Assembly (NCBI RefSeq): GCF_036825875.1
Contig: NZ_DAISXK010000001.1
Coordinates: forward strand, 124,001 to 188,000
Source of the DNA: Paucihalobacter sp036825875
Lineage (GTDB): Bacteria > Bacteroidota > Bacteroidia > Flavobacteriales > Flavobacteriaceae
Length of the DNA: 64,000 nucleotides
Direction: 5' to 3'
Positions 27,141 through 35,976 of this stretch are shown here, in pieces (position 1 is the stretch's first letter; each line of letters begins with the position of its first letter). The translations under genes and the position numbers were made by a program. The notes beneath the pieces were generated by a model. The model worked only from the letters and a program-made list of their open reading frames with translations, was not told the DNA's origin and made no database searches.

Positions 27141-27572
27141 TTATGCGTCCTGAAGCACGTCTTCAAAGTCTTCAAAAAAATGTTCGAACTTGGGCATGGT
27201 TTCGTTAAAAAACAGCATGACTTCTTGCCAGGTATTTTTGTTGTGAATTGAAACCTTTATGTCTAAAGTCACGTATATACGTGAAATTTCTTTGCCGTTT
27301 TCTAAGATATAAGTGTCGTCAAAAATAGCATTTGGCACATAATCGGCAATAAGAATGGTTTTAAGTGATTCTAGTTTTTCCCAGTATTTAATACGTTGTT
27401 CCAAATCGCCTTCTACATCTAAGGCTACCATGGCACTTTTCGTATCGAAATGAAATTTAAAGGATAGATCTTTAATTTTGGTGTTGTATAGCAGCCACTT
27501 CCGAGGAAAAGATTTCCCGTAACTAATCCAAAATTCCTGCTTTATGCGTTTTGATTCTTCTTTGCTAAACAT
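27141..27572 (-). CDS. DUF4268 domain-containing protein
   Basis: A small soluble protein of 143 residues. It begins EESKRIKQEFWISYGKSFP and contains a central FKFHFDTKSAMVALDVEG region of the DUF4268 type, a family sometimes fused to restriction-like nuclease domains. Here the domain is free-standing, without a nuclease motif. It starts two bases after the ZIP gene stop on the same strand, so it ends the three-gene methyltransferase, ZIP, DUF4268 operon. Function unknown. Confidence 0.75.
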   Translation of the reverse strand: MFSKEESKRIKQEFWISYGKSFPRKWLLYNTKIKDLSFKFHFDTKSAMVALDVEGDLEQRIKYWEKLESLKTILIADYVPNAIFDDTYILENGKEISRIYVTLDIKVSIHNKNTWQEVMLFFNETMPKFEHFFEDFEDVLQDA

Positions 27573-27574
27573 AT

Positions 27575-28255
27575 TTACAAGAAATAGGCTATCAAAACCC
27601 CTAGGAATATGGATAGCAACTTCGAGAAATTAAACTTGTGGCCTTCGCTACTTTCAAATAATATAATGGTAGAGATATGAAGAAAAATTCCAATAACAAT
27701 AGCGTTAATATAGCTGAGATATGGTGCCAAACCTTCAAAAAAGTAAGACACAAAGGTTCCTAAAGGTGTCATGATGGCAAAAATCACCAAAAAGGAGGTT
27801 GTTTTAAAAAAAGAAAAGCCAGATTTGATGAGAAACGCAGTTATAAGAATGGCAATTGGAATTTTATGAATTAAAACCCCATAAACCATGGTATTGTGCT
27901 GGTGTAAAGGAAAACCTTCCAAAAAACTGTGTATACTTAAACTTATAAATAACAACCAAGGGAAATTGCTGTGTTTAGTGTGAATATGTAAATGGCCGTG
28001 TTCCGCACCTTTTGATAAACTCTCTAAAAATATTTGTATAAAAATACCGAGCATAATAAAAACACCTGTTGTTTTTCCTTCGAGGTGGTGGTAGACTTCA
28101 GGCAATAAATTAAACAAGGTGAGCGATAATAAAAAGGCACCACTAAACGAAAGTAGTAGTTTGGTGCTCCATTGAGATATCGTACTTTTCTTTTTTGTAA
28201 GCAACACGATACTTGCGCCAAACACAACTGCCAATATGGGAAGTAGGTAACTCAT
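27575..28255 (-). CDS. ZIP family divalent metal transporter
   Basis: The 226-residue membrane protein has about eight helices. A histidine-rich cytoplasmic segment (HGHLHIHTKH) and the core metal-binding helices (SIHSFLEGFPL and VLIHKIPIAILITAF) match ZIP transporters, which bring zinc or iron into the cytosol. It is slightly short for the family but has both signature helices. The start overlaps the stop of the upstream methyltransferase (TAATG). No Zur or Fur box was evident nearby. Confidence 0.88.
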   Translation of the reverse strand: MSYLLPILAVVFGASIVLLTKKKSTISQWSTKLLLSFSGAFLLSLTLFNLLPEVYHHLEGKTTGVFIMLGIFIQIFLESLSKGAEHGHLHIHTKHSNFPWLLFISLSIHSFLEGFPLHQHNTMVYGVLIHKIPIAILITAFLIKSGFSFFKTTSFLVIFAIMTPLGTFVSYFFEGLAPYLSYINAIVIGIFLHISTIILFESSEGHKFNFSKLLSIFLGVLIAYFL

Positions 28256-28986
28256 TATTTAAAAATCATGATTAATCTTTCGGATTGGTTAGGATAAAAA
28301 CGGTTGAGTTTGTAATCGCCAAAAACATCAAAAAGTGAAATGTTTAACTCCTCGAAAAGTACTTCAAAATCTTTCAACGTAAAGGCTTTTACCCGTTCGG
28401 TAAATGAAAAGTCTTCACCTTTATCAGAGAATTTTATGTCTTTTATAATATAACCATCTTCGGTAGAGCGACTGATTTCAAAGTTGACGTTATTTATACT
28501 TTTTATGTCATTTGGCACCAAGTTGTTGATAACCTGGTTGACATTCATAAAATCGATAACCCCAAAACCAGTTTCGTTAAAATTTTGCTGAATGGCGCTC
28601 AAAGTTTTGGCATTATCATCTTCATTTTCAAAATATCCAAAACTGGTGAATAAATTAAAAACTGCATCAAACTGTTCTTTATAAGGCACGCTCATGTCGT
28701 GTACCTCAAACTTCAAACTTTCGGTTTCAAATTGTTTCGCATGAGCAATACTTTCTTCCGATAAATCTAATCCTGTAACCTTATAACCAAGAGAATTTAG
28801 GTAAATAGAATGCCGTCCTTTTCCGCAGGCCAAATCAAGAATACTGCCCTGTTCAGGAAGGTTGAGATAATTGGTGAGATTATCCATGAATGCACTAGCT
28901 TCAGCGTGATTTCTATCGTGGTAAAGCATATGATAGTATGGCGTATTAAACCACGAAGCGTACCAATTGGATTGTTGTTTTGTCAT
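28255..28986 (-). CDS. Class I SAM-dependent methyltransferase
   Basis: The 243-residue protein from ATG 28986 contains motif I LDLACGKGRHSIYL (near 43-56) and motif II VTGLDLSEESI. The acceptor is unknown, and nothing in the C-terminal part shows a specific family. The frame opens at 29031, but that would place the start beyond the divergent promoter, so the ATG at 28986 (MTKQQSNWYASWF) is preferred. It is the first gene of the operon with the ZIP and DUF4268 genes. Confidence 0.87.
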   Translation of the reverse strand: MTKQQSNWYASWFNTPYYHMLYHDRNHAEASAFMDNLTNYLNLPEQGSILDLACGKGRHSIYLNSLGYKVTGLDLSEESIAHAKQFETESLKFEVHDMSVPYKEQFDAVFNLFTSFGYFENEDDNAKTLSAIQQNFNETGFGVIDFMNVNQVINNLVPNDIKSINNVNFEISRSTEDGYIIKDIKFSDKGEDFSFTERVKAFTLKDFEVLFEELNISLFDVFGDYKLNRFYPNQSERLIMIFK

Positions 28987-29004
28987 TAATAAGTTAATGT
29001 GGCT

Positions 29005-29025
29005 GCAAAAATACTGTATTTTTGC
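29005..29025. promoter_or_regulatory. Palindromic divergent promoter (back-to-back TATTTTTG elements)
   Basis: Arms gcaaaaatac (29005-29014) and gtatttttgc (29016-29025) are perfectly complementary around one central T. Each arm contains a TAnnTTTG-type -7 element: TATTTTTG at 29017-29024 for the plus-strand RNA methyltransferase, and its mirror at 29006-29013 for the minus-strand methyltransferase operon. Predicted start sites lie near 29031 and 28999. Confidence 0.65.
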
Positions 29026-29044
29026 AATCAATTAGTTGAAAGGT

Positions 29045-30199
29045 ATGGACAATAATTTTAAAATGGTAGCCAAAACGCTCTTTGGTTTTGAAGAATTATT
29101 AGCAAAGGAACTTACGCAGTTAGGTGCTGTAAATGTAAGTGAAGGTGTTAGAAATGTGCAGTTTGAAGGCGATAAAGGTTTTATGTACAAGGCTAATATG
29201 GCTTTGCGAACTGCTATTAAAATTTTAATGCCTATCGACAGTTTTAAAATTAAAGACGAACAGGATTTATACGATAAGGTATACGCCATGAATTGGGAAC
29301 CGTATTTAAAACCAACGGGTACTTTGGCTATTGACGCGACTGTGCATTCAGCACAGTTTACGCATTCTCAATATATCGCCTTAAAGACTAAAGATGCTAT
29401 TGTTGATAAGTTTAGAAACACGACAGGCACCAGACCTAATATTGATTTGAGGTTTCCAGATTTGAAACTCAACGTGCATATTGATGGACAAATGTGTACC
29501 ATTTCCTTAGATACTTCAGGTGAATCATTGCACAAACGCGGTTATAAAATCGCAACCAATATTGCACCCATTAATGAAGTTTTGGCGGCAGGTTTGGTTA
29601 TGTTAAGCGGTTGGGATGGCCAATCAGATTTTATGGATCCGATGTGTGGTAGTGGTACTATTTTGATTGAAGCCGCTATGATTGCCTGTAATATTCCACC
29701 TAACTTAATGCGAAATGAATTTGCCTTTGAACGCTGGCAAAATTGGGATGTGGAATTGTTCGAAACCATTGAAACTTCTTTGCTTAATAAAACCAGAGAT
29801 TTTCACCATAAAATAACTGGTTATGACAAATCACCATCGGCGGTTCAAAAAGCTATTGAGAATGTCCAAAATGCACATCTAGAAGAGTTTATTACTGTAA
29901 AACACGAAGATTTCTTTAAAACTCAAAAAGGTGGTGATAACAAGTTACACATGGTTTTTAATCCGCCTTACGGGGAGCGATTGGATATTGACTTAGAACA
30001 ATTTTACGCCGATTTGGGCACAACCTTAAAACACGGTTATCCCAACACCAATGCGTGGTTTATAACTTCAAATCTGGAAGCCTTAAAGCATGTAGGCTTA
30101 AGACCGTCACGAAAAATAAAAGTAATGAACGCCAAATTAGAAGCACGTCTTGTTAAATACGAAATGTACGAAGGCAGCCGAAAAGCGAAAAAGCAATAG
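29045..30199 (+). CDS. THUMP-domain rRNA (guanine-N2-)methyltransferase, RlmL N-terminal-type
   Basis: The protein has 384 residues from the ATG at 29045; an earlier in-frame TTG at 29036 is less likely. It has an N-terminal ferredoxin-like and THUMP RNA-binding part (about 1-155), then a Rossmann methyltransferase domain with FMDPMCGSGTILIEAA and the catalytic NPPYGERL tetrad. It corresponds to the m2G2445 half of E. coli RlmL. The m7G half is not fused here, which is usual in Bacteroidota. It is divergent from another methyltransferase and has its own -7 box. Confidence 0.92.
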   Translation: MDNNFKMVAKTLFGFEELLAKELTQLGAVNVSEGVRNVQFEGDKGFMYKANMALRTAIKILMPIDSFKIKDEQDLYDKVYAMNWEPYLKPTGTLAIDATVHSAQFTHSQYIALKTKDAIVDKFRNTTGTRPNIDLRFPDLKLNVHIDGQMCTISLDTSGESLHKRGYKIATNIAPINEVLAAGLVMLSGWDGQSDFMDPMCGSGTILIEAAMIACNIPPNLMRNEFAFERWQNWDVELFETIETSLLNKTRDFHHKITGYDKSPSAVQKAIENVQNAHLEEFITVKHEDFFKTQKGGDNKLHMVFNPPYGERLDIDLEQFYADLGTTLKHGYPNTNAWFITSNLEALKHVGLRPSRKIKVMNAKLEARLVKYEMYEGSRKAKKQ

Positions 30200-30306
30200 T
30201 TATTTTTTGTGACGCGATCCGCGATCCTTGTCTTTAATTTTTTAGGTTGGGTTTTAAAACAATTGTTCAACCAAAAGATCAAGAGTGTATAAAACTATTG
30301 TTTTCA

Positions 30307-30849
30307 TCAACTTAATACAGCCTTATTATAGCGCTCTTTAAGAATTTTACTGTGATGGTTAACGTGATGCGCCGTCCACATAATAATTTCACGTAGTGGC
30401 ATTTTTCCCATAAGCGGATGTGGTACAACTAAATTATTTAAGTTTGAATCTGAAATCTTCATGGTTTTATACTGCAGTTTTTTATGTTCCATCTGCAGAC
30501 GCGTAAGAATATAAGGTTTATCGCTAAGCGGCGGAATTTTCATATTACGTGAAGCCTTAAAAGTAACCCCTTGTGCGGCCTCTAAACGTTCCTGATAGCG
30601 TTTAATAATGGTATCGAAGTCACGCAATTCCCGATTCGAGGTGCCGAATTTATACTTTAAAATAAATTTAGGAAGACATAAAGCATCATTCAACTTTTTT
30701 ATACTTTGAAGTAAATGCAGAGCTTGCTGACCCGTGGTCCATTTGCCTTTCGGACCCTTTGTCCACAAATCGTTAGGTTGATTTTCTAAAAAAGTAATAA
30801 GTGCTTGGTGACTGTCCTCTAACAGTTGAACAATGTCCTCTTTTGTCAT
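30307..30849 (-). CDS. DinB family protein
   Basis: A four-helix-bundle protein of 180 residues from ATG 30849. It shows the metal-binding histidines of the DinB/YfiT fold: one in WTTGQQALHLLQS and a pair in IMWTAHHVNHHSKIL near the C-terminus. Members are metal-dependent thiol transferases or of unknown function. The longer frame back to 30891 lacks conserved sequence. It converges on the RNA methyltransferase gene and lies 60 bases downstream of the DUF6048 gene on the same strand. Confidence 0.85.
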   Translation of the reverse strand: MTKEDIVQLLEDSHQALITFLENQPNDLWTKGPKGKWTTGQQALHLLQSIKKLNDALCLPKFILKYKFGTSNRELRDFDTIIKRYQERLEAAQGVTFKASRNMKIPPLSDKPYILTRLQMEHKKLQYKTMKISDSNLNNLVVPHPLMGKMPLREIIMWTAHHVNHHSKILKERYNKAVLS

Positions 30850-30909
30850 AAAAACTGGTTTGCTTAAAATTAGCAAATATTCAAATATCAAAAAAGCGAA
30901 AAAAGAAGG

Positions 30910-31620
30910 TTACTTATCTTTTTTATAAATAGGAATCAAATATGAGATGGTATAACCAAATCCTGCACCAATACGACTGTTATCGAAAGTTCTATTAAAA
31001 CTAGGGATAAATAAATTATCAAAATTATCTGGTGTAGTTTCAGTTACCAATACTTTGAGTTGGACGTTAAAGCCAATATATAAATTGGTCACCACTTGAA
31101 CTTTAACACCGAGAACGATTTCCGTCCAGATCGCCGTAAGGTCGTTAAATGATATGGTTTCTGGACTACTGAATTGTTCATTCCAAAATTGGTTATTGAC
31201 GTCATAAATGGTGAAACTATTAAGATCTTGTGAAAAGGCGGCAGCACCAATTCTAAAACCACCATAAAGCATATTTTCCATATCTAACCAATTCTGGTAA
31301 AAATTGTAATCTACGCCGGCGCGCAAATAACTTCCTGAAGTCGTAGTGTTTAAAAAATCAGTTGTTGTAATTTTTTCTTCAACACCTATTTCGCCAGCTA
31401 TATACAATTTTTTGGTAAGTCTGTAATCGCCATTAATTTCAAAACCAGTATAGTCGGAATCGTAAAAGGAGCGCGCCAATTTATGTGCATCGCCACCAAG
31501 GCGCAAACCATACTTTTCTCTGAATTTAGGGATACTATCGTTAGACGAGCTGTCTTGTGCAAATGCCACAGCGCTCATCCAAAAAAAACAACTACTAATG
31601 AAATAGAGTAATATGCGCAT
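30910..31620 (-). CDS. DUF6048 family outer-membrane-type protein
   Basis: The 236-residue protein has a signal peptide (about 1-22, MSAVAFAQ). The rest is a chain of amphipathic beta strands (YGLRLGGDAHKLARSFYDSD, FRIGAAAFSQDLNSF, GAGFGYTISYLIPIY) ending in an aromatic strand, as in outer-membrane barrels. It is paired with the lipoprotein gene that overlaps its start by 26 bases, a conserved flavobacterial pair. Function unknown. Confidence 0.82.
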   Translation of the reverse strand: MRILLYFISSCFFWMSAVAFAQDSSSNDSIPKFREKYGLRLGGDAHKLARSFYDSDYTGFEINGDYRLTKKLYIAGEIGVEEKITTTDFLNTTTSGSYLRAGVDYNFYQNWLDMENMLYGGFRIGAAAFSQDLNSFTIYDVNNQFWNEQFSSPETISFNDLTAIWTEIVLGVKVQVVTNLYIGFNVQLKVLVTETTPDNFDNLFIPSFNRTFDNSRIGAGFGYTISYLIPIYKKDK

Positions 31621-32125
31621 TGTTTTCGTTTTCTACGTTATCGGTGTTAAGTTGTTCGGCTAGAATCCAAATACTATCATCATTTTCAGAGTTAATTCCA
31701 ATAGAATTAAAAATGCTTTTAAATCCGCATGCTCTGGAAACAAATACAAATTCGGGTAAATACGTAATCGTTATAATATCGGTATTTGATGCGGTTTCAG
31801 GATTATCATCCGTGTCAAAATCGGCATCCCGTATAAATTTATAGCGTGATGTGTTGGTCACACCTTCAGCAATTATTCGTAATGGTAATGAGACCTCATT
31901 GGTATTGGTTCGCGAAATAAGCGTGTTAATATCGTTGCCATTTTCATCAATGCCAATAACGGTAAGTTGTCGTACTGCCTTGCTGTTTTCTAAATTATTT
32001 ATATCGTTAAATTCAATAATTAAACGGGGCGTTGTGGGTGTTGACTCGGCGCAAATATCATCGCGCTCGCAATTCCAAAGGGCAAACACTAGAATAAGTA
32101 GGACAATAGATTTTTTACTGAACAT
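31595..32125 (-). CDS. DUF6452 family lipoprotein
   Basis: The 176-residue protein has a lipoprotein signal peptide (VLLILVFALWNC, with the lipidated cysteine near 19) followed by the CERDDIC segment. The mature part is beta-rich and contains a TITYLPEFVFVSRACGFKS stretch with a conserved cysteine. The gene overlaps the DUF6048 gene by 26 bases and starts one base after the rlmD stop. It may act as a periplasm-facing partner of the DUF6048 barrel. Confidence 0.85.
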   Translation of the reverse strand: MFSKKSIVLLILVFALWNCERDDICAESTPTTPRLIIEFNDINNLENSKAVRQLTVIGIDENGNDINTLISRTNTNEVSLPLRIIAEGVTNTSRYKFIRDADFDTDDNPETASNTDIITITYLPEFVFVSRACGFKSIFNSIGINSENDDSIWILAEQLNTDNVENENNAHITLFH

Positions 32126-32126
32126 G

Positions 32127-33545
32127 TTAAGTCGTTTGTCTTCTGGTTAAAAGTACAACATTTTCTACGTGATGTGTTTGCGGAAACATATCAACAGGCT
32201 GAACCTTTTCAATTTTGTAAAAATCATTCATGAGCGCAATATCTCTTGCTTGCGTGGCGCTATTACAACTCACATAAACGATTCTATCTGGCATAATATT
32301 TAAAATTTGTTGTACCACATCTTTGTGCATACCATCTCTCGGCGGATCGGTAATAATAACCTCAGGCTTGCCATGATGGTTTATAAACGATTCGTTAAAT
32401 ACCGATTTCATGTCGCCAACATAAAACTCAACGTTGCTAATGCCATTTAATTGTGCATTGGCTTTGGCAGCCTCAATGGCATCTGGTACGGCTTCCACAC
32501 CAATTACTTTTTTAGCTTTTTTAGCTACGAATTGAGCGATAGTGCCAGCACCAGTATACAAATCGTAAACCAGTTCGTCACCGCTTAAATTGGCAAAATC
32601 TCTCGTGACTTTATACAACTCGTAAGCCTGTTGCGAATTGGTTTGATAGAAAGATTTGGCATTAATTTTAAATTGCAAACCTTCCATTTCTTCAAAAATA
32701 TGGTCTTGACCTTTATAGCAAATGATCTCTTGGTCGTAAAGTGTGTCGTTAGCTTTGGAATTGATAACGTACAAAAGCGAAGTTATTTCAGGAAATTGTG
32801 CATGCACAAAATCGAGTAATTTTTCTCGATTGTTTTGATCTTCCTTAAAAAACTGAATTAACACCATAACGTCACCAGTAGAAGACGTTCTAATCATTAA
32901 AGTTCGCAGAAATCCGGTTTGTTGCCTGGTATTAAAAAACTCTAGGTTATTTTCAACGGCAAATTGCTTAACGGCGTTTCTTATAGCGTTTGAAGGATCG
33001 GCTTGTAGCCAACATTTTTTAATATCTAGAATTTTATCCCACATGCCAGGAATGTGAAAACCTAGGGCGTTTCTGTCTACTAAATCACCATCCGATTGAA
33101 ATTCATCTACAGTTAACCATCGACTATCTGAAAATGAAAACTCCATTTTATTTCTGTAAAAATAAGGTGATTCGCAGCTTAAAATGGGTAAGGTTTCATC
33201 CCAGTCTAAATGGCCAATGCGTATTAAATTGTTTTCTACTTCTTTCTGTTTGTATTCAAGTTGAAATGTATAATCCATATGCTGCCATTTACATCCACCA
33301 CAAACACCAAAATGTTGGCATTCTGGCTTGGTACGCTTTGCTGAATAGGTATGGAAGTTGATGGCCTTACCTTCGTAATACGAACTGCGCTTTTTTAAGG
33401 TTTGAATATCAACCACATCACCGGGAATAGCATTTGATAAAAAAATGACTCTACCATCTGGAGATTTCGCAACAGACTTACCTTTTGCGCCAGCATCAAT
33501 GACTTCTACATGTGTAAAAACTAGGTTTTTTTGTTTTCTTGACAT
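32127..33545 (-). CDS. rlmD: 23S rRNA (uracil(1939)-C5)-methyltransferase RlmD
   Basis: The protein has 472 residues from ATG 33545. An N-terminal TRAM domain (about 10-65) is followed by the [4Fe-4S] cysteines in CQHFGVCGGC (76, 82, 85). The SAM fold ends with DPPRDGMH and the catalytic YVSCNSAT cysteine. It methylates U1939 of 23S rRNA in the E. coli numbering. The frame extends to 33611, but that adds residues before the TRAM domain and lies upstream of the -7 box at 33550-33557, so it was rejected. Confidence 0.95.
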   Translation of the reverse strand: MSRKQKNLVFTHVEVIDAGAKGKSVAKSPDGRVIFLSNAIPGDVVDIQTLKKRSSYYEGKAINFHTYSAKRTKPECQHFGVCGGCKWQHMDYTFQLEYKQKEVENNLIRIGHLDWDETLPILSCESPYFYRNKMEFSFSDSRWLTVDEFQSDGDLVDRNALGFHIPGMWDKILDIKKCWLQADPSNAIRNAVKQFAVENNLEFFNTRQQTGFLRTLMIRTSSTGDVMVLIQFFKEDQNNREKLLDFVHAQFPEITSLLYVINSKANDTLYDQEIICYKGQDHIFEEMEGLQFKINAKSFYQTNSQQAYELYKVTRDFANLSGDELVYDLYTGAGTIAQFVAKKAKKVIGVEAVPDAIEAAKANAQLNGISNVEFYVGDMKSVFNESFINHHGKPEVIITDPPRDGMHKDVVQQILNIMPDRIVYVSCNSATQARDIALMNDFYKIEKVQPVDMFPQTHHVENVVLLTRRQTT

Positions 33546-33549
33546 GGCG

Positions 33550-33557
33550 CAAAAATA
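33550..33557 (-). promoter_or_regulatory. Predicted -7 element TATTTTTG for rlmD
   Basis: TATTTTTG on the minus strand ends five bases before the rlmD ATG at 33545. Normal spacing puts transcription at the A of the ATG, so the rlmD mRNA would be leaderless. Confidence 0.5.
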
Positions 33558-33678
33558 GTATAAATTGAAGCCAATTATGCTAAATTTCGTTGAAGATTTA
33601 GTAATTTGCAATTCGTTATAAACGGATGATTTCTCTCCAAAAGAAGGAATTGCTATTTAATGACAAAATTATTTTATT

Positions 33679-34959
33679 ATGATTCAATTAGAATCCATTT
33701 CATCGCAAGAGGCGATGAACCTCGAAGACCAATACGGTGCTCACAACTATCATCCGCTTCCTGTAGTTTTAACCAAAGGTGAAGGCGTTTATGTTTGGGA
33801 CGTAGAAGGCAAGAAATATTACGATTTCTTATCGGCTTATTCGTCTTTAAACCAAGGTCATGGACATCCAAAAATTGTAAATGCATTAATTGAACAAGCG
33901 CAACGATTAACACTTACGTCTAGGGCGTTCTACAATGATGTGCTTGGTAAATATGAAGAATTTACGACACAATATTTTAATTTCGACAAATTACTGCCCA
34001 TGAATACTGGTGCAGAAGCGGTGGAAACTGCTATTAAGATTTGTCGTAGATGGGCCTATGAAGTAAAAGGTATTGATGAAAATCAAGCCAAAATAATAGT
34101 TTGTAACAACAACTTTCACGGTCGTACTACAACAATAATTTCATTTTCGAATGATGCCAATGCTAAAAGAAACTTTGGTCCTTACACCGAAGGTTTTTTA
34201 AACATTCCTTATAACGATATCGATGCTTTAGAAACTGTCTTATCCAAACACAGCGATATTGCTGGATTTTTAGTGGAACCCATACAAGGTGAAGCAGGAG
34301 TGATGGTGCCAGATGAAGGTTATTTAATGAAAGCCAAAGCATTATGTACTCAATATAACGTTTTATTTTTGGCTGATGAAGTACAAACTGGTATCGCCAG
34401 AACTGGCCGACTTTTAGCAACCTGCGGTAATTGTACTTGCGAGCAAAAAGATTGTTCTGGAACGCCTGACATAAAACCAGATATCCTTATTTTGGGAAAA
34501 GCTTTAAGTGGTGGTTTGTATCCTGTGTCGGCGGTGTTGGCAAATAATGACATTATGAATGTGATAAAGCCCGGGAGTCACGGAAGTACTTTTGGAGGAA
34601 ACCCCATTGCTGCTGCGGTTGCGATGGCTGCTTTGGAAGTGGTGAACGATGAACATTTGGCTGAAAACGCCGAGCGACTTGGTATTATTTTTAGAGATGA
34701 ATTAAATACATACATCAAACAAAGTACCATCGTTAAACTTGTACGTGGTAAAGGTTTGCTAAACGCCATTGTAATCAATGAACACGAACAAAGCGATACA
34801 GCTTGGAATATCTGCCTAAAACTTCGCGACAATGGTTTATTGGCCAAACCAACGCATGGCAATATTATCCGTTTTGCGCCGCCTTTGGTAATGACCGAAG
34901 AACAATTGAGAGATTGTGTTGCCATTATAATCAAAACCTTGAAAACTTTTGAAGATTAA
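33679..34959 (+). CDS. rocD: Ornithine--oxo-acid transaminase
   Basis: PLP enzyme that converts ornithine and 2-oxoglutarate to glutamate semialdehyde and glutamate. The 426-residue chain has AEAVETAIKICRRWAYEVKG, FHGRTTTIISFSND, the LADEVQTGIARTGR cofactor aspartate, and ILGKALSGGLYPVSAV with the Schiff-base lysine. Between these lies a cysteine-rich insert (C249, C252, C254, C259, in TCGNCTCEQKDC) not present in the mammalian or Bacillus enzymes I know. It is transcribed alone, divergent from rlmD, with a strong terminator downstream. Confidence 0.94.
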   Translation: MIQLESISSQEAMNLEDQYGAHNYHPLPVVLTKGEGVYVWDVEGKKYYDFLSAYSSLNQGHGHPKIVNALIEQAQRLTLTSRAFYNDVLGKYEEFTTQYFNFDKLLPMNTGAEAVETAIKICRRWAYEVKGIDENQAKIIVCNNNFHGRTTTIISFSNDANAKRNFGPYTEGFLNIPYNDIDALETVLSKHSDIAGFLVEPIQGEAGVMVPDEGYLMKAKALCTQYNVLFLADEVQTGIARTGRLLATCGNCTCEQKDCSGTPDIKPDILILGKALSGGLYPVSAVLANNDIMNVIKPGSHGSTFGGNPIAAAVAMAALEVVNDEHLAENAERLGIIFRDELNTYIKQSTIVKLVRGKGLLNAIVINEHEQSDTAWNICLKLRDNGLLAKPTHGNIIRFAPPLVMTEEQLRDCVAIIIKTLKTFED

Positions 34960-34991
34960 TTTGGCTTAAACACATAAGATTTTTAAAATTT

Positions 34992-35023
34992 AAAACCTCG
35001 CGACTGGCTCGTGAGGTTTTTTT
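34992..35023 (+). terminator. Rho-independent terminator after rocD
   Basis: 12-bp stem aaaacctcgcga (34992-35003) / tcgtgaggtttt (35009-35020) containing one G-T pair, with a 5-nt loop ctggc. A T run continues to 35023. It lies between convergent rocD and the sulfurtransferase gene and may serve both. Confidence 0.85.
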
Positions 35024-35045
35024 ATTAGAGTAATATCAGCGATGT

Positions 35046-35909
35046 TTAAGAGGCATTTGATGCGTTATTTATAATGGGTTTGTTATTACGACTCCATTCA
35101 CTCCACGAACCGACATAAAGTTTTGGAATTTCCAATCCGCCGTACGCCATAGCCAAAATTGTATGACAGGCCGTAACCCCAGATCCGCAATGAATGATTA
35201 TATTTTCAGGACGAACCGTTTCAATTAACTTTTGATATTTCATTTTTAAAAGTTGAGGATTAAGAAATAAACCGTTTTCATCTAAATTTTCATGAAAAGG
35301 TGCATTTATTGCCCCTGGAATATGACCAGCTATTAAATCTATGGGTTCCGTTTCTCCGCTATAACGTTTAGGCTCTCGGACGTCGATTACCAGATGATTA
35401 TCGGTTTTAGATAAGTTTTCTACATCTTCCATATTAGCCAATGGTAATTTCCAATGGTCAACTTTAAATAGGCTAGCTTTTTGCCGAGTCTCTATTTTTG
35501 AACTTATCGGAAAGTGGTGTTTTTCTGCCTCGTGGAGTCCACCGTTAAGAACTTGCACTTTTTCATGACCAACGGCTTTTAACATCCACCAAAATCGGGC
35601 GGCGGCATTTGAACCATTTTTGTCATCATAAATGATTACATGACTTTTTGGAGCAATTCCCAGTTCCGCCAATATTCGCGTAAAATTTTCAATACTTGGT
35701 AAAGGATGTCTGCCTCCGATTGCCAAATTGTCCTTTATTTCGGCAAGTTGTGTATTTAAATCTACAAATATTGCGCCTTCTAAATGCTTTGCTTGGTAAT
35801 TAGACTTTGCATTCATGCCAGTACTAGCATCAACAATCACAAGATCTTTTGAGTTGTGCAATAATTGAAGTTCTGATGCTTGAATGATTTGCGAATAAGT
35901 AGCTTTCAT
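35046..35909 (-). CDS. Sulfurtransferase (rhodanese-like, 3-mercaptopyruvate type)
   Basis: The 287-residue protein has two tandem rhodanese domains (about 8-130 and 165-285). The active-site loop in the second reads CGSGVTA, typical of 3-mercaptopyruvate sulfurtransferases rather than the CRKGVTA of thiosulfate enzymes. The inactive first domain carries VIVDASTGMN. It transfers sulfur to cyanide or thiols in the cytosol. The gene is transcribed alone and lies downstream of the cysteine-motif membrane cluster on the same strand. Confidence 0.92.
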   Translation of the reverse strand: MKATYSQIIQASELQLLHNSKDLVIVDASTGMNAKSNYQAKHLEGAIFVDLNTQLAEIKDNLAIGGRHPLPSIENFTRILAELGIAPKSHVIIYDDKNGSNAAARFWWMLKAVGHEKVQVLNGGLHEAEKHHFPISSKIETRQKASLFKVDHWKLPLANMEDVENLSKTDNHLVIDVREPKRYSGETEPIDLIAGHIPGAINAPFHENLDENGLFLNPQLLKMKYQKLIETVRPENIIIHCGSGVTACHTILAMAYGGLEIPKLYVGSWSEWSRNNKPIINNASNAS

Positions 35910-35976
35910 GTTTTTCAGCTCAAATACATGGCTTTATTTTAACCTACGGATTTATAATTCTTAATACAAAATATCA

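Noticed and set aside
34992..35023. Reading the rocD downstream hairpin as a regulatory riboswitch
   Set aside because: It is a simple 12-bp stem with a 5-nt loop and a T run after the stop codon, fully explained as a terminator.
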